Source: Marinobacter similis
Lineage (GTDB): Bacteria; Pseudomonadota; Gammaproteobacteria; Pseudomonadales; Oleiphilaceae
Direction: 5' to 3'
Length of the DNA: 64,000 nt
NCBI RefSeq assembly: GCF_000830985.1
Contig: NZ_CP007151.1
Span: 1,984,001-2,048,000, forward strand
The notes under the pieces were generated by a model that was not told the DNA's origin, searched no databases, and saw nothing but the letters and a program-made list of their open reading frames with translations. This document shows positions 21,084 to 30,511 of the stretch, in pieces. Position 1 is the first letter of the stretch, and each line of letters opens with the position of its first letter. Made by a program: the position numbers and the translations under genes.

Positions 21084-23960
21084 TCAGCTGGTTTCGGTCG
21101 GCTGGGACTGGGCCCGGAACAACCGTTGCCAATCAGTCTGTTCGCTCCAGTTCTGTAGCCGCTCCATCGCCGCCAGTAGTTGTTCCTTGTGGTGCTCGAT
21201 ATCCGGAGCAGCGCACTTCAGAGCGGTTTCCAGTCGGTTGGCGGCCGCCCTGAGTTCGGGCACGCCGCAGTAACGGGTAGCGCCGTGCAGCTTATGCACG
21301 CATTCCAGCAGTCCATCCAGATCACCCCGGCGCCAGAATTCCGCTACCTGACTCTGATCATTGTGAACCTGTTCCAGCAGCATGCTGAACAATTCTTCGG
21401 CCAGATCGGTCTTTCCCGCTGCCAATTGAATGCTCTCGCGAATACTGACGCAGTCCTGCTCCATCTTACGGGTTGATGGTCGCATGGCCCGCCGGGTATC
21501 ACGTATCTCCGGAACCCGGATCTGCTCGTTGTGGCTGGCTGGGACGCTTTCATAACCGGTGTATTCCCGGATAATGCTGGTGAGCTGGCTGCTGCTGATG
21601 GGCTTGGGCATATAGCCGTCGAAGCCCTGCTGGAATAGCCGGTCCTGTTCGTCCGCTAATGCATGGGCGGTCAGCGCTATGACCGCGGTACGGTGCGGGG
21701 ACTGGTCCAGATCCCGCAGGCGGGCCGTGGTTTCCACTCCGTCCATGCCCGGCATTTGCAGGTCCATGAACACCAGGTCGAACGGTTTCTTGCGCGCCTT
21801 GCTCAGTGCCTCAAAGCCGCTCGAGGCTCCTTCTGCGTCGATCTGGCAGTCCTTAAGCAGCGTCATCACCAGTTTCAGGTTGGCGTCGTTGTCATCCACT
21901 GCCAGCACTCTGGGGACGTCGGTAGCGGCCAGGCTGGTGGTACGGTGATCGAAATCCAGTGCCAGGTGGCCACCTGAGCTGATGCCGTGTACCAGTAGCA
22001 GCAATTCGTCGTAGAACGCGCCCCGGCAGATCGGCTTGGTCAGGTGCCCGCTGGCGAGCCCGGACAGAGGGGTATCGTGCGTTTCCAGGGTGGGTGTCAG
22101 CAGCAGAGTGCGGCAGTCCCGTTCAATCTCCAGGGTTCGGAACATGGCACAGTACTGGCTGGAATTGAGCAGGTGCCGGGTGATACCGATAATAGCCAGG
22201 GCGTAGCCGGCCTGTCTTTTCTGAGCCTCTTCGATCTGTTCCTGCAGAGCGCCGGGGGAGGCGACCCGGTCGACCGTTATGCCCCATTCTCGCAGCAGGT
22301 GCTCCACTGCCAGTCCGGTTGTGGTTTGTTGCTCCAGATAGATGACCCGCTCGCCTTGGAGACCATCACGGGGCGCAACGCTTTCGGCGCTAGTGGACAG
22401 TTCCGAGGTGAGCGTGAACCAGAACGTAGAGCCCTTGCCGAGTTCACTGTCCAGGCCAATTTTGCCCCCCATCTCTTCCACCAGACGCTTGGAAATCGCC
22501 AGACCCAGGCCGGTGCCGCCGTATTGGCGGGCGGTGGACGCGTCGGCTTGGCTGAAGGCGTTGAAGAGCGATTGTTGCTGGGCCCGGGAAAGGCCAACAC
22601 CGGAGTCGGAAATGCTCAGGCGCAGAGTCACCCGATTGCTGTCCTCAGAGTCTTCCTCAAGGCTGGCGCGCAGCACCACTTCGCCGGTCTGGGTAAACTT
22701 GATGGCGTTGTTCACCAGGTTGGTGATTACCTGCTTGACCCGCAACGGGTCGCCCATGATGTTGTCCGGTACGTCGTTATAGACCAGCGGTACCAAGTCG
22801 AGATTCTTCGCGTGCGCTGCCGGTGCCAGCATTACCATGACCTCTTCGACGATGTCTCGAAGCTGGAACGGCACACGGTCCAGGATGAGCTTGCCGGCTT
22901 CGATCTTCGAGAAGTCCAGAATGTCGTTAATGATGGTCAGCAGAATTTCCGAGGATTTTCGGATGGTGCTGAGGTGGTCCCTTTGCTGGCGGGGCAGGGG
23001 GCTCTTCAGCAGCAGCTCGGTAAAGCCGATGATGCCGTTCAGCGGTGTGCGGATTTCGTGGGACATATTGGCCAGGAATTCCGACTTGATGCGGCTGGCC
23101 TCTAGTGCCTCCTTGCGGGCGAAATCCAGTTCGATATTCTGGATCTCGATGGTCTCCAGGGTTTCCCGAAGATCCTCGGTGGCCTGGTCGATGTTCTGCT
23201 GCATTTCCGCCTGGGCCTTGCTCAGTTCTTCGGCCATGGCATTGAGGCCTGATTCCAGTTGCTCGAATTCCGGACCGGCCTGGGTGAATACCCGGGTGTC
23301 GAGTTTGCCTTCCTTGAGTTTGGCGACTGCCTCGTTCAGCTCGAAAACCGGGTCGGTAAAGGCCCGGCTCAGGCGCAGCGCAACGACCAGACTCAGTACC
23401 ACGCCGGCAAGGACCAGCAGCAGCGAGATCAGCAGCGCCTTGTAGGTTTCCTTTTCGGTGCGAACGTGGGACATTTCCACCGCAACCCAGCCCAGAGGCG
23501 GCCGTGGCTCCGCCCCCAGTTCACGCGCGTCCGGGTCGAGCATGGTTTCGATCATCAGTTCCTGCAGTGATACAGGGGTCACGAACCGGGTGCTGTCTTC
23601 CCGGGGAATCCGGATCGCGTTGTCTGACACCAGGCTTTCACTGGTAACGGCTTCGGAGCTGCCTGGCCCGGTATGCAACAGGCGAGCGCCGTCGCTATCG
23701 AAGAAAGTTATGGAGCGGACATCCTGCTCTTCCAGCAGGGCATTGGATAGATTGCTAAGCAGGCTGCGGTTGGCCGTGAACAGACCGTATTCGGAGGCTG
23801 CCGCCAATTGCCGTGACAGAGATTCGCCACGGTCACGCAGCAGGCTTTCTATGTTGTTCACCCAGCTGTAGGTGAAGAACATGCCCAGCATCAATGTGGT
23901 CAGCAGGGTGGGAATGAGGGTCACCACCAATACTTTTTTGCGAATGCCCCAGCGCCGCAT
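21084..23960 (-). CDS. gacS: Hybrid sensor histidine kinase GacS/BarA
   Basis: Global two-component sensor that acts through GacA/UvrY and small RNAs on CsrA/RsmA. The 958-residue plan is canonical: helix near 10-30, periplasmic loop, helix near 172-192, HAMP, coiled coil, HisKA with phospho-acceptor His in NMSHEIRTPLNG, HATPase (NLVNNAIKFT, DSGVGL, GGTGLGL), a degenerate receiver-like stretch, a true REC domain with Asp in FMDLQMPGMDG, and a C-terminal HPt with His in VHKLHGATRYCG. The frame is intact over almost 3 kb. It is divergent from cysM, as in Pseudomonas where gacS and cysM are also close. Confidence 0.96.
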   Translation of the reverse strand: MRRWGIRKKVLVVTLIPTLLTTLMLGMFFTYSWVNNIESLLRDRGESLSRQLAAASEYGLFTANRSLLSNLSNALLEEQDVRSITFFDSDGARLLHTGPGSSEAVTSESLVSDNAIRIPREDSTRFVTPVSLQELMIETMLDPDARELGAEPRPPLGWVAVEMSHVRTEKETYKALLISLLLVLAGVVLSLVVALRLSRAFTDPVFELNEAVAKLKEGKLDTRVFTQAGPEFEQLESGLNAMAEELSKAQAEMQQNIDQATEDLRETLETIEIQNIELDFARKEALEASRIKSEFLANMSHEIRTPLNGIIGFTELLLKSPLPRQQRDHLSTIRKSSEILLTIINDILDFSKIEAGKLILDRVPFQLRDIVEEVMVMLAPAAHAKNLDLVPLVYNDVPDNIMGDPLRVKQVITNLVNNAIKFTQTGEVVLRASLEEDSEDSNRVTLRLSISDSGVGLSRAQQQSLFNAFSQADASTARQYGGTGLGLAISKRLVEEMGGKIGLDSELGKGSTFWFTLTSELSTSAESVAPRDGLQGERVIYLEQQTTTGLAVEHLLREWGITVDRVASPGALQEQIEEAQKRQAGYALAIIGITRHLLNSSQYCAMFRTLEIERDCRTLLLTPTLETHDTPLSGLASGHLTKPICRGAFYDELLLLVHGISSGGHLALDFDHRTTSLAATDVPRVLAVDDNDANLKLVMTLLKDCQIDAEGASSGFEALSKARKKPFDLVFMDLQMPGMDGVETTARLRDLDQSPHRTAVIALTAHALADEQDRLFQQGFDGYMPKPISSSQLTSIIREYTGYESVPASHNEQIRVPEIRDTRRAMRPSTRKMEQDCVSIRESIQLAAGKTDLAEELFSMLLEQVHNDQSQVAEFWRRGDLDGLLECVHKLHGATRYCGVPELRAAANRLETALKCAAPDIEHHKEQLLAAMERLQNWSEQTDWQRLFRAQSQPTETS

Positions 23961-24186
23961 ACCCGGTTCCTGATTTATTGCCTGGGCCCCGAGGTGTAGT
24001 TACGGGGTCACGTCCTTGTCAGAATAGATGATCCGTAGGCGATTGACTGAGGTATCAGTCCCAACGCCCCGGGAAAAGTCGACTCGGTTATAGCTGCCGG
24101 TCATGGATATAGCGAGAAGCTGTATTGGGAGACGGGGGCTATAACGCGTATCATGCGATCGCAAAAGTGTACCACAGGGTAATGAT

Positions 24187-25080
24187 ATGAATTTCCCCAC
24201 AATTGAAGATTATGTCGGGCATACCCCTCTGGTTCGCCTGCAGCGACTTCCGGGCGAGACCTCCAACGTCATCCTGGCAAAGCTGGAAGGCAACAACCCG
24301 GCCGGATCGGTCAAGGATCGGCCGGCTATCAGCATGATTCAGGAGGCCGAACGGCGCGGCGAGATTAGCCCCGGGGACACCTTGATCGAGGCTACCAGCG
24401 GAAATACCGGCATCGCCCTGGCCATGGCGGCAGCAATCAAGGGTTATCGCATGGTGCTGATCATGCCTGCCAACATGAGCGAAGAGCGTCGGGCATCAAT
24501 GCGCGCATACGGCGCCGAGATTGTCACGGTGAGCCGGGAAGAGGGCATGGAAACGGCCCGGGATCTTGCGCTGCAGATGGAATCCGAGGGCAAGGGCAAG
24601 GTGCTGGATCAGTTCAGCAACCTGGATAACCCGCTGGCCCATTATCGCACCACCGGGCCTGAAATCTGGGCACAGACCGACGGGCGGGTCACCCATTTTG
24701 TAAGCTCCATGGGGACGACCGGCACCATCATGGGCGTTTCCCGCTACCTGAAAGAGCGTAATCCCGACATCCGGATCATTGGCCTGCAGCCGAAGGAAGG
24801 GGCCTCCATCCCCGGTATACGGCGCTGGCCGGAGGCGTACCTGCCAAAGATCTATGACGCCGCCCGGGTGGATCAGGTGCTTGATATCGGCCAGGAAGAG
24901 GCGGAAACCACCATGCGCGCCCTGGCATCCCAGGAAGGTATCTTCTGTGGTGTATCCTCCGGCGGCTCCATTGCCGCCGCCCTTAGACTGTCTGAGCAGG
25001 TTGAAAACGCCGTCATCGTGGCCATCATTTGTGACCGTGGCGACCGATACCTCTCCACTGGCGTCTTTCCCGGCGCCTGA
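24187..25080 (+). CDS. cysM: Cysteine synthase B
   Basis: PLP enzyme that makes cysteine from O-acetylserine and sulfide or thiosulfate. The PLP lysine lies in NPAGSVKDRPA, and the phosphate-binding loop in TSGNTGIALAMAA. The CysM-type segment SSMGTTGTIMGVSRYLKE and IGLQPKEGASIPGI favour CysM over CysK. 297 residues. The ribosome site AGGGT precedes ATG at 24187. A short palindrome TGCGATCGCA lies at 24154-24163 in the divergent gacS-cysM interval. Confidence 0.95.
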   Translation: MNFPTIEDYVGHTPLVRLQRLPGETSNVILAKLEGNNPAGSVKDRPAISMIQEAERRGEISPGDTLIEATSGNTGIALAMAAAIKGYRMVLIMPANMSEERRASMRAYGAEIVTVSREEGMETARDLALQMESEGKGKVLDQFSNLDNPLAHYRTTGPEIWAQTDGRVTHFVSSMGTTGTIMGVSRYLKERNPDIRIIGLQPKEGASIPGIRRWPEAYLPKIYDAARVDQVLDIGQEEAETTMRALASQEGIFCGVSSGGSIAAALRLSEQVENAVIVAIICDRGDRYLSTGVFPGA

Positions 25081-25120
25081 GCAGCCCCAAGACTAGGACC
25101 TTTCATCAAGAGTAGTCAGT

Positions 25121-26469
25121 ATGAGTAGACGACGCCGTAAGGCTCTTCCTAAAGAGCCAGTGCGCTGTGAAATTGAAAAACTGAGTCATGACGGCCGGGG
25201 TATTGCCCGCCAGGACGGCAAGACCCAGTTTGTAGACGGTGCCCTGCCGGGTGAAACCGTCATGGCAAAGATGATCAGTACCCGCAGCAAATTCGACGAA
25301 CTGCGGAGCCTGGAAGTGCTGGAAAGCGTACCGGAGCGCCAGACGCCGCCGTGCGAATTTGCCGACCTGTGTGGCGGCTGCAGTCTTCAGCACATGAGTG
25401 CCGATGCCCAGATCAAGTTCAAGGAAGACACCCTGCGCGAACACTTTGCCCATTTTGGGGGCATTGAGCCGGAAGAATGGGTGGCGCCGATGCGCTCGGA
25501 AAGCGGTCTGGGTTACCGCCGTAAAGCGCGCCTGGGCGTGCGCTATGTACCGGCGCGGGAATCGGTGCTGGTGGGCTTTCGCGAAAAACGCAACAGTTTT
25601 CTGACCGACATCGACCGATGCGCGGTGCTGGATCCGCGCATCGGTGAGCGCATTTTGCCCCTGCGTGAACTGCTCCATGGCCTGGACGCTACAATCGCAT
25701 TCCCCAGGTCGAGGTGGCCTGCGGCGATGATGAGGCGGTCATGGTATTCCGCAACATGGACAACCTGAGTGACAGTGATCGGGCCAGCCTGATCGAGTTC
25801 GGTCAGGCCCATGATTTGCATATTTACTTGCAGCCCAAGGGACCGGACACGGTACACCGGATCTGGCCGGAGTCTGCCGGGCGGCATGATGAGCGGCTCA
25901 GTTACCGGCTGGACGAGTTTGACCTGACCATGAAATTCCATCCGATGGATTTCACCCAGGTCAACGCCGGCATCAATCGCACCATGGTGCATCGCGCTGT
26001 CGACTGGCTCGATGTGCAGCCGGGTGAGCGTGTCCTCGATCTGTTCTGCGGACTCGGTAACTTCACCCTGCCGCTGGCGCGCAAGGGTGGTCAGGTCGTC
26101 GGTGTTGAAGGTGACGATGCCATGGTGGTTCGTGGCCGCGAAAACGCGGAACTGAACGGCCTCGATAATGTGGCCTTCCACGGAGCCGATCTGCACGGTG
26201 ATTTCACTGGTCAGAGCTGGGCAAAAGAGGGGTTCGACAAGATCCTGATTGACCCCCCTCGCTCGGGTGCAGAGGAAATCTGCAAGTACCTGACGGCGTT
26301 CGGGGCCAGTAAAATCGTCTATGTTTCTTGTAACCCTGCAACACTGGCACGGGACGCCGGTGTCATGGTGCGCAATGGTTATCGGCTGGTGCGTGCTGGC
26401 GTGATGGATATGTTTCCTCACACCACTCATGTCGAATCCATCGCCCTGTTTGAGCGGGATTCCGGCTAA
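25121..26469 (+). CDS. rlmD: 23S rRNA (uracil-1939-C5)-methyltransferase RlmD (frameshifted in this sequence)
   Basis: Methylates U1939 of 23S rRNA using SAM. Seen in order: N-terminal TRAM domain ([19 protein letters not shown]), the [4Fe-4S] cysteines ([10 protein letters not shown]), and a methyltransferase core with [25 protein letters not shown] and the catalytic Cys in [11 protein letters not shown]. The frame breaks at 25689: GACGCTACAATCG should read GACGCCTACAATCG, giving [18 protein letters not shown]. Repaired length is about 449 residues. relA follows after 57 bases. Confidence 0.94.
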
Positions 26470-26477
26470 AGGATTGG

Positions 26478-26499
26478 CGCCGCCACCCGGGTGGCGGCG
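26478..26499. repeat. 22-bp perfect palindrome between rlmD and relA
   Basis: CGCCGCCACCCGGGTGGCGGCG is a perfect palindrome lying 8 bases after the rlmD stop and 27 bases before the relA start. As RNA it would form a very stable hairpin, but there is no run of T after it. It may act as an mRNA-stability element or attenuating hairpin; a protein operator is also possible. Confidence 0.8.
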
Positions 26500-26526
26500 G
26501 GAACGACCGAGAATAGTAAAACCGAT

Positions 26527-28763
26527 ATGGTAAAAGTTCGCGAAGATTATGCCGTTACTGGCGATGGTGAGGTGGACATCGAGCGTTGTGTCCAGCACAT
26601 CGCTGCCCAAACCCAGCTGGACGATGTCGACCAGTTTCGCCGTGCCTGTGAGAAGGCTGCGGAAATCGATCTGGAGGCGTTCCGGGAGGACCGCCTGTGG
26701 GCACCGGGCTCCAGCAGCTTTCGCATTGGTATCGAAATGGCCCAGGTGCTGGCGGAGCTGCACCTGGATCAGGCCAGCCTGGTGGCGGCGATACTGTATC
26801 GGGCCGTTCGGGAGGAACGGGTCGCCCTCGAGGACATCCGTAAGGAGTTCGGTGACGAGATTGCCGGTCTGATCAACGGCGTTCAGCAGATGGCGGCGAT
26901 CTCCTCGATCCATCATCCGCTCAAGGGCAATGTCCTGGGGCAGAGTGAGGGTCAGCTGGATAACGTCCGCAAGATGCTGGTCACCATGATTGATGATGTC
27001 CGGGTCGCGCTGATCAAGCTGGCGGAGCGGACCTGCGCCATCCGGGCGGTCAAGAACGTCTCGGAAGAAAAGCGCATGCGGGTCGCGCGTGAGGTGTTTG
27101 ATATCTACGCCCCGCTGGCGCACCGGCTCGGCATCGGTCACATCAAGTGGGAGCTGGAAGACCTGTCGTTCCGCTACCTGCACGAAACGGCCTATAAAAA
27201 GATCGCCAAGCTGTTAGACGAAAAACGCCTCGACCGGGACGGCTACATCAAACGGGTCATCGAGACTCTGCAGGCGGAACTGGAAGCCTCGGGGATCACC
27301 GCGGACCTGTCCGGTCGCGCCAAGCACATCTACAGTATCTGGCGCAAAATGCGGCGCAAGGGCATCGATTTTTCCCAGGTTTACGATGTTCGTGCCGTTC
27401 GCATTCTGGTGCCGGAAGTCCGCGATTGCTACGGCGCTTTGGGCATCGTGCACGGGATCTGGCGCCACATTCCCAACGAATTCGACGACTACATCGCCAA
27501 CCCCAAGGAAAACGGCTACCAGTCCCTGCATACCGCCGTGATCGGGCCCGAGGGCAAGGTGATGGAAGTTCAGATCCGTACTCATAAAATGCACGAGGAG
27601 GCGGAGCTGGGTGTCTGTGCCCACTGGTTGTATAAAGGCACGGATAAGAGCAACAAATCGACCGGTTACGACGCCAAGATCAACTGGCTCCGGCAGGTGT
27701 TGGAGTGGCAGGAAGATCTGGGTGATCTGTCCGGTCTGGCCGACCATCTGAAGTCTGACGTGGCCTCGGACCGGGTCTATGTCTTTACCCCGGAAGGCCA
27801 TGTGGTCGATCTGCCGCAAGGTGCAACACCGGTGGACTTTGCCTACCGCGTGCACACGGAAATCGGCCACGCCTGTCGCGGTGCGCGGGTCAACAACCGC
27901 ATCGTACCGCTGACTTATCCGCTGAAAACCGGCGACCAGATTTTCATCCTGACCTCCAACAACGCGGCTCCGAGCCGGGACTGGCTGAACCCGAGTCTGG
28001 GCTACGTGCAGACCTCCCGTGCCCGTGCCAAAGTAACGCACTGGTTCAAGGAGCAGGATCGTGACCGCAACATTGTCGATGGCCGGGCTATTCTGGAAGA
28101 CGAGTTCAAGCGGTTGTCGCTCTACGATGTGAACCTGAACGAGCTCGCCCAAAAGGTGAACTACCACGCTCGGAAGACATGTTTGCCGCCATCGGTGCCG
28201 GCGATCTTCGGCCTACCCACGTGGCCAATGTGGCGCAGCAAATGCTCGAGCCAAAATCCGAGCAGCTGGATTTGAAACTCAGCAGCCAGCGTCAGGCCCC
28301 TTACGACACCGCCACCGATATTCAGATCCAGGGTGTTGGCAAGCTCAAGACCCAGGTCGCCAAGTGCTGCAAGCCGCTACCCGGTGATCCCATTGGGGGC
28401 TACATTACCGTAGGTCGCGGAGTCACCGTGCACCGGCAGGATTGCCTGACGTTCCTGAACCTGCGCGAGTTTGAGCCCAATCGGATCATCGAGGTCAATT
28501 GGGGTGGCCAGCCTGCGGCTGTTTACCCGGTGGATGTGGAAATCCAGGCCTACGATCGCTCCGGCCTGTTGCGGGACATCACCCAGGTGCTGTCCACCTC
28601 CAAGAGCGATGTGCTGGCACTGAACACCCTGACCAACAAGGACGAGAACACGGCCACCATGACGGTGACGCTGGAGATCTCCAGCCTTGAGCAGTTGGCC
28701 AGGTTGCTGGCGCAGATTCGCAACCTGCCCAACATCATTGACGTAAGGCGCAAGCGCGGATGA
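26527..28763 (+). CDS. relA: GTP pyrophosphokinase RelA (frameshifted in this sequence)
   Basis: Ribosome-associated (p)ppGpp synthetase of the stringent response. The hydrolase domain is degenerate (LYRAVREERVAL in place of the HD motif), so this is RelA, not SpoT. Synthetase motifs RAKHIYSIWRKM and NGYQSLHTAVIGPEG, the TGS domain (VYVFTPEGHVVDLPQGATPVDFAY) and a C-terminal ACT domain are present. The break is at 28171: GCTCGGAAGAC should read GCTCCGGAAGAC, restoring NYHAPEDMFAAIGAGD. Repaired length about 745. Start ATG 26527 matches the usual MVKVR N terminus; the stop overlaps mazG by four bases. Confidence 0.95.
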
Positions 28764-29611
28764 GTTACACCATAGACGACCTGAAAAACCTGATGGCACG
28801 GCTGCGGGATCCGGAGACCGGCTGCCCGTGGGATACCAGGCAGAGTTATAAGACCATCGTGCCGCACACCCTTGAGGAAGCCTACGAGGTGGCGGATGCC
28901 ATCGAGCGGGGAGACTATCCCCATCTCAAGGACGAATTGGGCGATCTGCTGTTTCAGGTAATTTTCTACGCCCAAATGGGCAAGGAAGATGGCCATTTTG
29001 ATTTCGACGCCATCGTCGACAACCTGGTGCGTAAACTGGTTCGTCGCCATCCCCACGTATTTCCGGCGGGCACGCTGGACAGCAAAATTGATCCGGAAAA
29101 TCGGCCCGACGAAGCCTGGATCAAAGAGAGCTGGGAGCGGATCAAGGCCGAGGAGCGGGCCATGGTGCCGCCTTCCAATGAGCCTGTAAGTCGTCTTGAC
29201 GGCATCGCCCGCACCCTGCCAGCCATGGCCCGGGCCGAGAAGCTGCAGAAAAGGGCCGCCAGGCATGGTTTTGACTGGCCAGATATCGAGCCGGTGTTCG
29301 ACAAGCTGCACGAAGAGCTGGATGAACTGAAAGAAGCTTGGCACGCTGCCCAGACTGGAGCAGGGGACCACGATGCGGTGGAGGACGAGCTGGGCGATCT
29401 GCTGTTTGTTTGTGTCAATCTGGCACGCTTTATGAAGGTAAATCCTGAGCAGGCTCTGAAACGAACCAACCATAAGTTCGATAGCCGATTCCGGGCCATT
29501 GAAGGGATTCTCAACCGTGAGGGGCGGGACATGGACGAGGAAAGCCTGGATGCGCTGGAAGCCGTCTACCAGACGGTCAAGGGGGTAGAGAAGGGCAGTT
29601 CCGGGCACTGA
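28760..29611 (+). CDS. mazG: Nucleoside triphosphate pyrophosphohydrolase MazG
   Basis: Hydrolyses NTPs and dNTPs to the monophosphates and pyrophosphate. Tandem MazG domains are visible: the N-terminal one has CPWDTRQSYKTIVPHTLEEAYEV and ELGDLLFQVIFYAQ, the C-terminal one EELDELKEAW and ELGDLLFVCVNLARF. 283 residues, the normal length. It is translationally coupled to relA (ATGA overlap), the same relA-mazG pairing as in Pseudomonas and E. coli, where MazG can influence ppGpp and toxin-antitoxin effects. Confidence 0.95.
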   Translation: MSYTIDDLKNLMARLRDPETGCPWDTRQSYKTIVPHTLEEAYEVADAIERGDYPHLKDELGDLLFQVIFYAQMGKEDGHFDFDAIVDNLVRKLVRRHPHVFPAGTLDSKIDPENRPDEAWIKESWERIKAEERAMVPPSNEPVSRLDGIARTLPAMARAEKLQKRAARHGFDWPDIEPVFDKLHEELDELKEAWHAAQTGAGDHDAVEDELGDLLFVCVNLARFMKVNPEQALKRTNHKFDSRFRAIEGILNREGRDMDEESLDALEAVYQTVKGVEKGSSGH

Positions 29612-29676
29612 TTGTTGGTCTTCGGTAAGTACAATCCGTTACCAATTAGCAGGTTCCCGAGGCGCTGGCTTCGTCT

Positions 29677-29690
29677 ACACTTCGAAGTGT
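29677..29690. promoter_or_regulatory. 14-bp perfect palindrome, possible operator
   Basis: ACACTTCGAAGTGT is a perfect palindrome 57 bases before the start of the small RHH-like gene at 29748 and outside any gene. Its position suits an autoregulatory operator for that protein or another dimeric regulator. The function is inferred only from symmetry and place. Confidence 0.45.
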
Positions 29691-29747
29691 GGCTGCACTG
29701 ATGTTGTGCGCCGTGCGCCATCAATAAGATGCAGGAGTGAGGGCACC

Positions 29748-30092
29748 ATGAAAATTAAGGATCTGGTCAACTACTGGGACAAGCACGCTCGCGGTCGACT
29801 GACTCGCGATGCTTACTTTATGGCATTGTCTGACCAGCATCATAAGCGTCTGGAGAAACTGGCCGCGCTCTATCCCATGAAATCGCCGCAGGATCTGATG
29901 CGGGACCTGATTTCGGCCGCGCTGGACGAGATGGAAACCAGCTTCCCCTACGTCGAGGGCACCAAGGTAGTGGCCTACGACGAGGACGGTTTCGAGATCT
30001 ATGAGGATCAGGGCTTAACCCCGAAATTTGTGAGTCTGAGCCAGAAGCACATCCAGCGCCTCAAGGCCCGTCAGTTGGAATCGGTCGCCTAA
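29748..30092 (+). CDS. Small protein with ribbon-helix-helix-like segment
   Basis: 114 residues, function unknown to me. Residues about 15-65 (LTRDAYFMALSDQHHKRLEKLAALYPMKSPQDLMRDLISAALDEM) have the strand-helix-turn-helix pattern of ribbon-helix-helix regulators. The first 65 residues align by eye with the whole of the convergent 77-residue gene at 30175-30408: MKIKDLVNYWDKH against MKVTDLPKHWENQ, and LAALYPMKSPQDLMRDLISAALDEM against a similar block. The C-terminal 50 residues are acidic and unique. ATG 29748 follows a GGAG-type site; an upstream in-frame start at 29706 would add a non-conserved leader. A palindrome lies upstream. Confidence 0.75.
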   Translation: MKIKDLVNYWDKHARGRLTRDAYFMALSDQHHKRLEKLAALYPMKSPQDLMRDLISAALDEMETSFPYVEGTKVVAYDEDGFEIYEDQGLTPKFVSLSQKHIQRLKARQLESVA

Positions 30093-30131
30093 CGACCCGA
30101 ATTCGATCTGGCCCGGTCGATTATCTTTGCG

Positions 30132-30156
30132 CGGAGTGGCGCCTGCCACTCCGTTT
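30132..30156. terminator. Bidirectional terminator between the two RHH-like genes
   Basis: A perfect 9-bp stem, CGGAGTGGC and GCCACTCCG, with a GCCT loop and then TTT. It lies between the convergent genes ending at 30092 and 30175, so it probably stops transcription from both sides. Confidence 0.75.
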
Positions 30157-30174
30157 CAGTACCCCTCGTGTTCC

Positions 30175-30408
30175 TTACTTGTCTTTGTTCTCAAGCCGAT
30201 CCTTAAGGGGCGTTTTCCGAACCAGGTCGTCCAGCGCGGCACCGATCATGTCATTGAGAATGTCGGTTTCGGTCCGGTCCGGGTACAGTTCCGCCAGCGC
30301 CGCAATCCTTGCCGCGTCCTCCAGAGGCAGTCTCAGATTGTAGTCGTGGGTCCGGTCCACGGGCGCTTTCTGGTTTTCCCAGTGCTTGGGCAAATCGGTA
30401 ACTTTCAT
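30175..30408 (-). CDS. Small protein, paralogue of the RHH-like gene at 29748
   Basis: 77 residues. The N terminus MKVTDLPKHWE and the block LPLEDAARIAALAELYPDRTETDILNDMIGAALDDL match the convergent neighbour, including the DLPKHW/DLVNYW start and the predicted helix pair. The strand before the first helix (YNLRLPLED) is again typical of ribbon-helix-helix folds. It lacks the acidic C-terminal extension of its partner and ends in a charged tail (LKDRLENKDK). It is divergent from ppc across about 100 bases. Function unknown; DNA binding is inferred. Confidence 0.75.
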   Translation of the reverse strand: MKVTDLPKHWENQKAPVDRTHDYNLRLPLEDAARIAALAELYPDRTETDILNDMIGAALDDLVRKTPLKDRLENKDK

Positions 30409-30511
30409 TAGTACTCCTTACGGCTATAGGCTCCAATCGCCAATAGACTTTTTCGACTATTCCTTAGTATCGTAAGTTTACTTTGCCTCCGTCAATTAAA
30501 AGGACGTCAAT

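Noticed and set aside
24000..24200. 66-codon minus-strand frame between gacS and cysM
   Set aside because: No ribosome site, no conservation signal that I can see, and it covers the expected divergent promoter region.
25543..27183. 546-codon minus-strand open frame opposite rlmD and relA
   Set aside because: Spans two conserved genes and their intergenic palindrome in antisense; typical GC-rich artefact.
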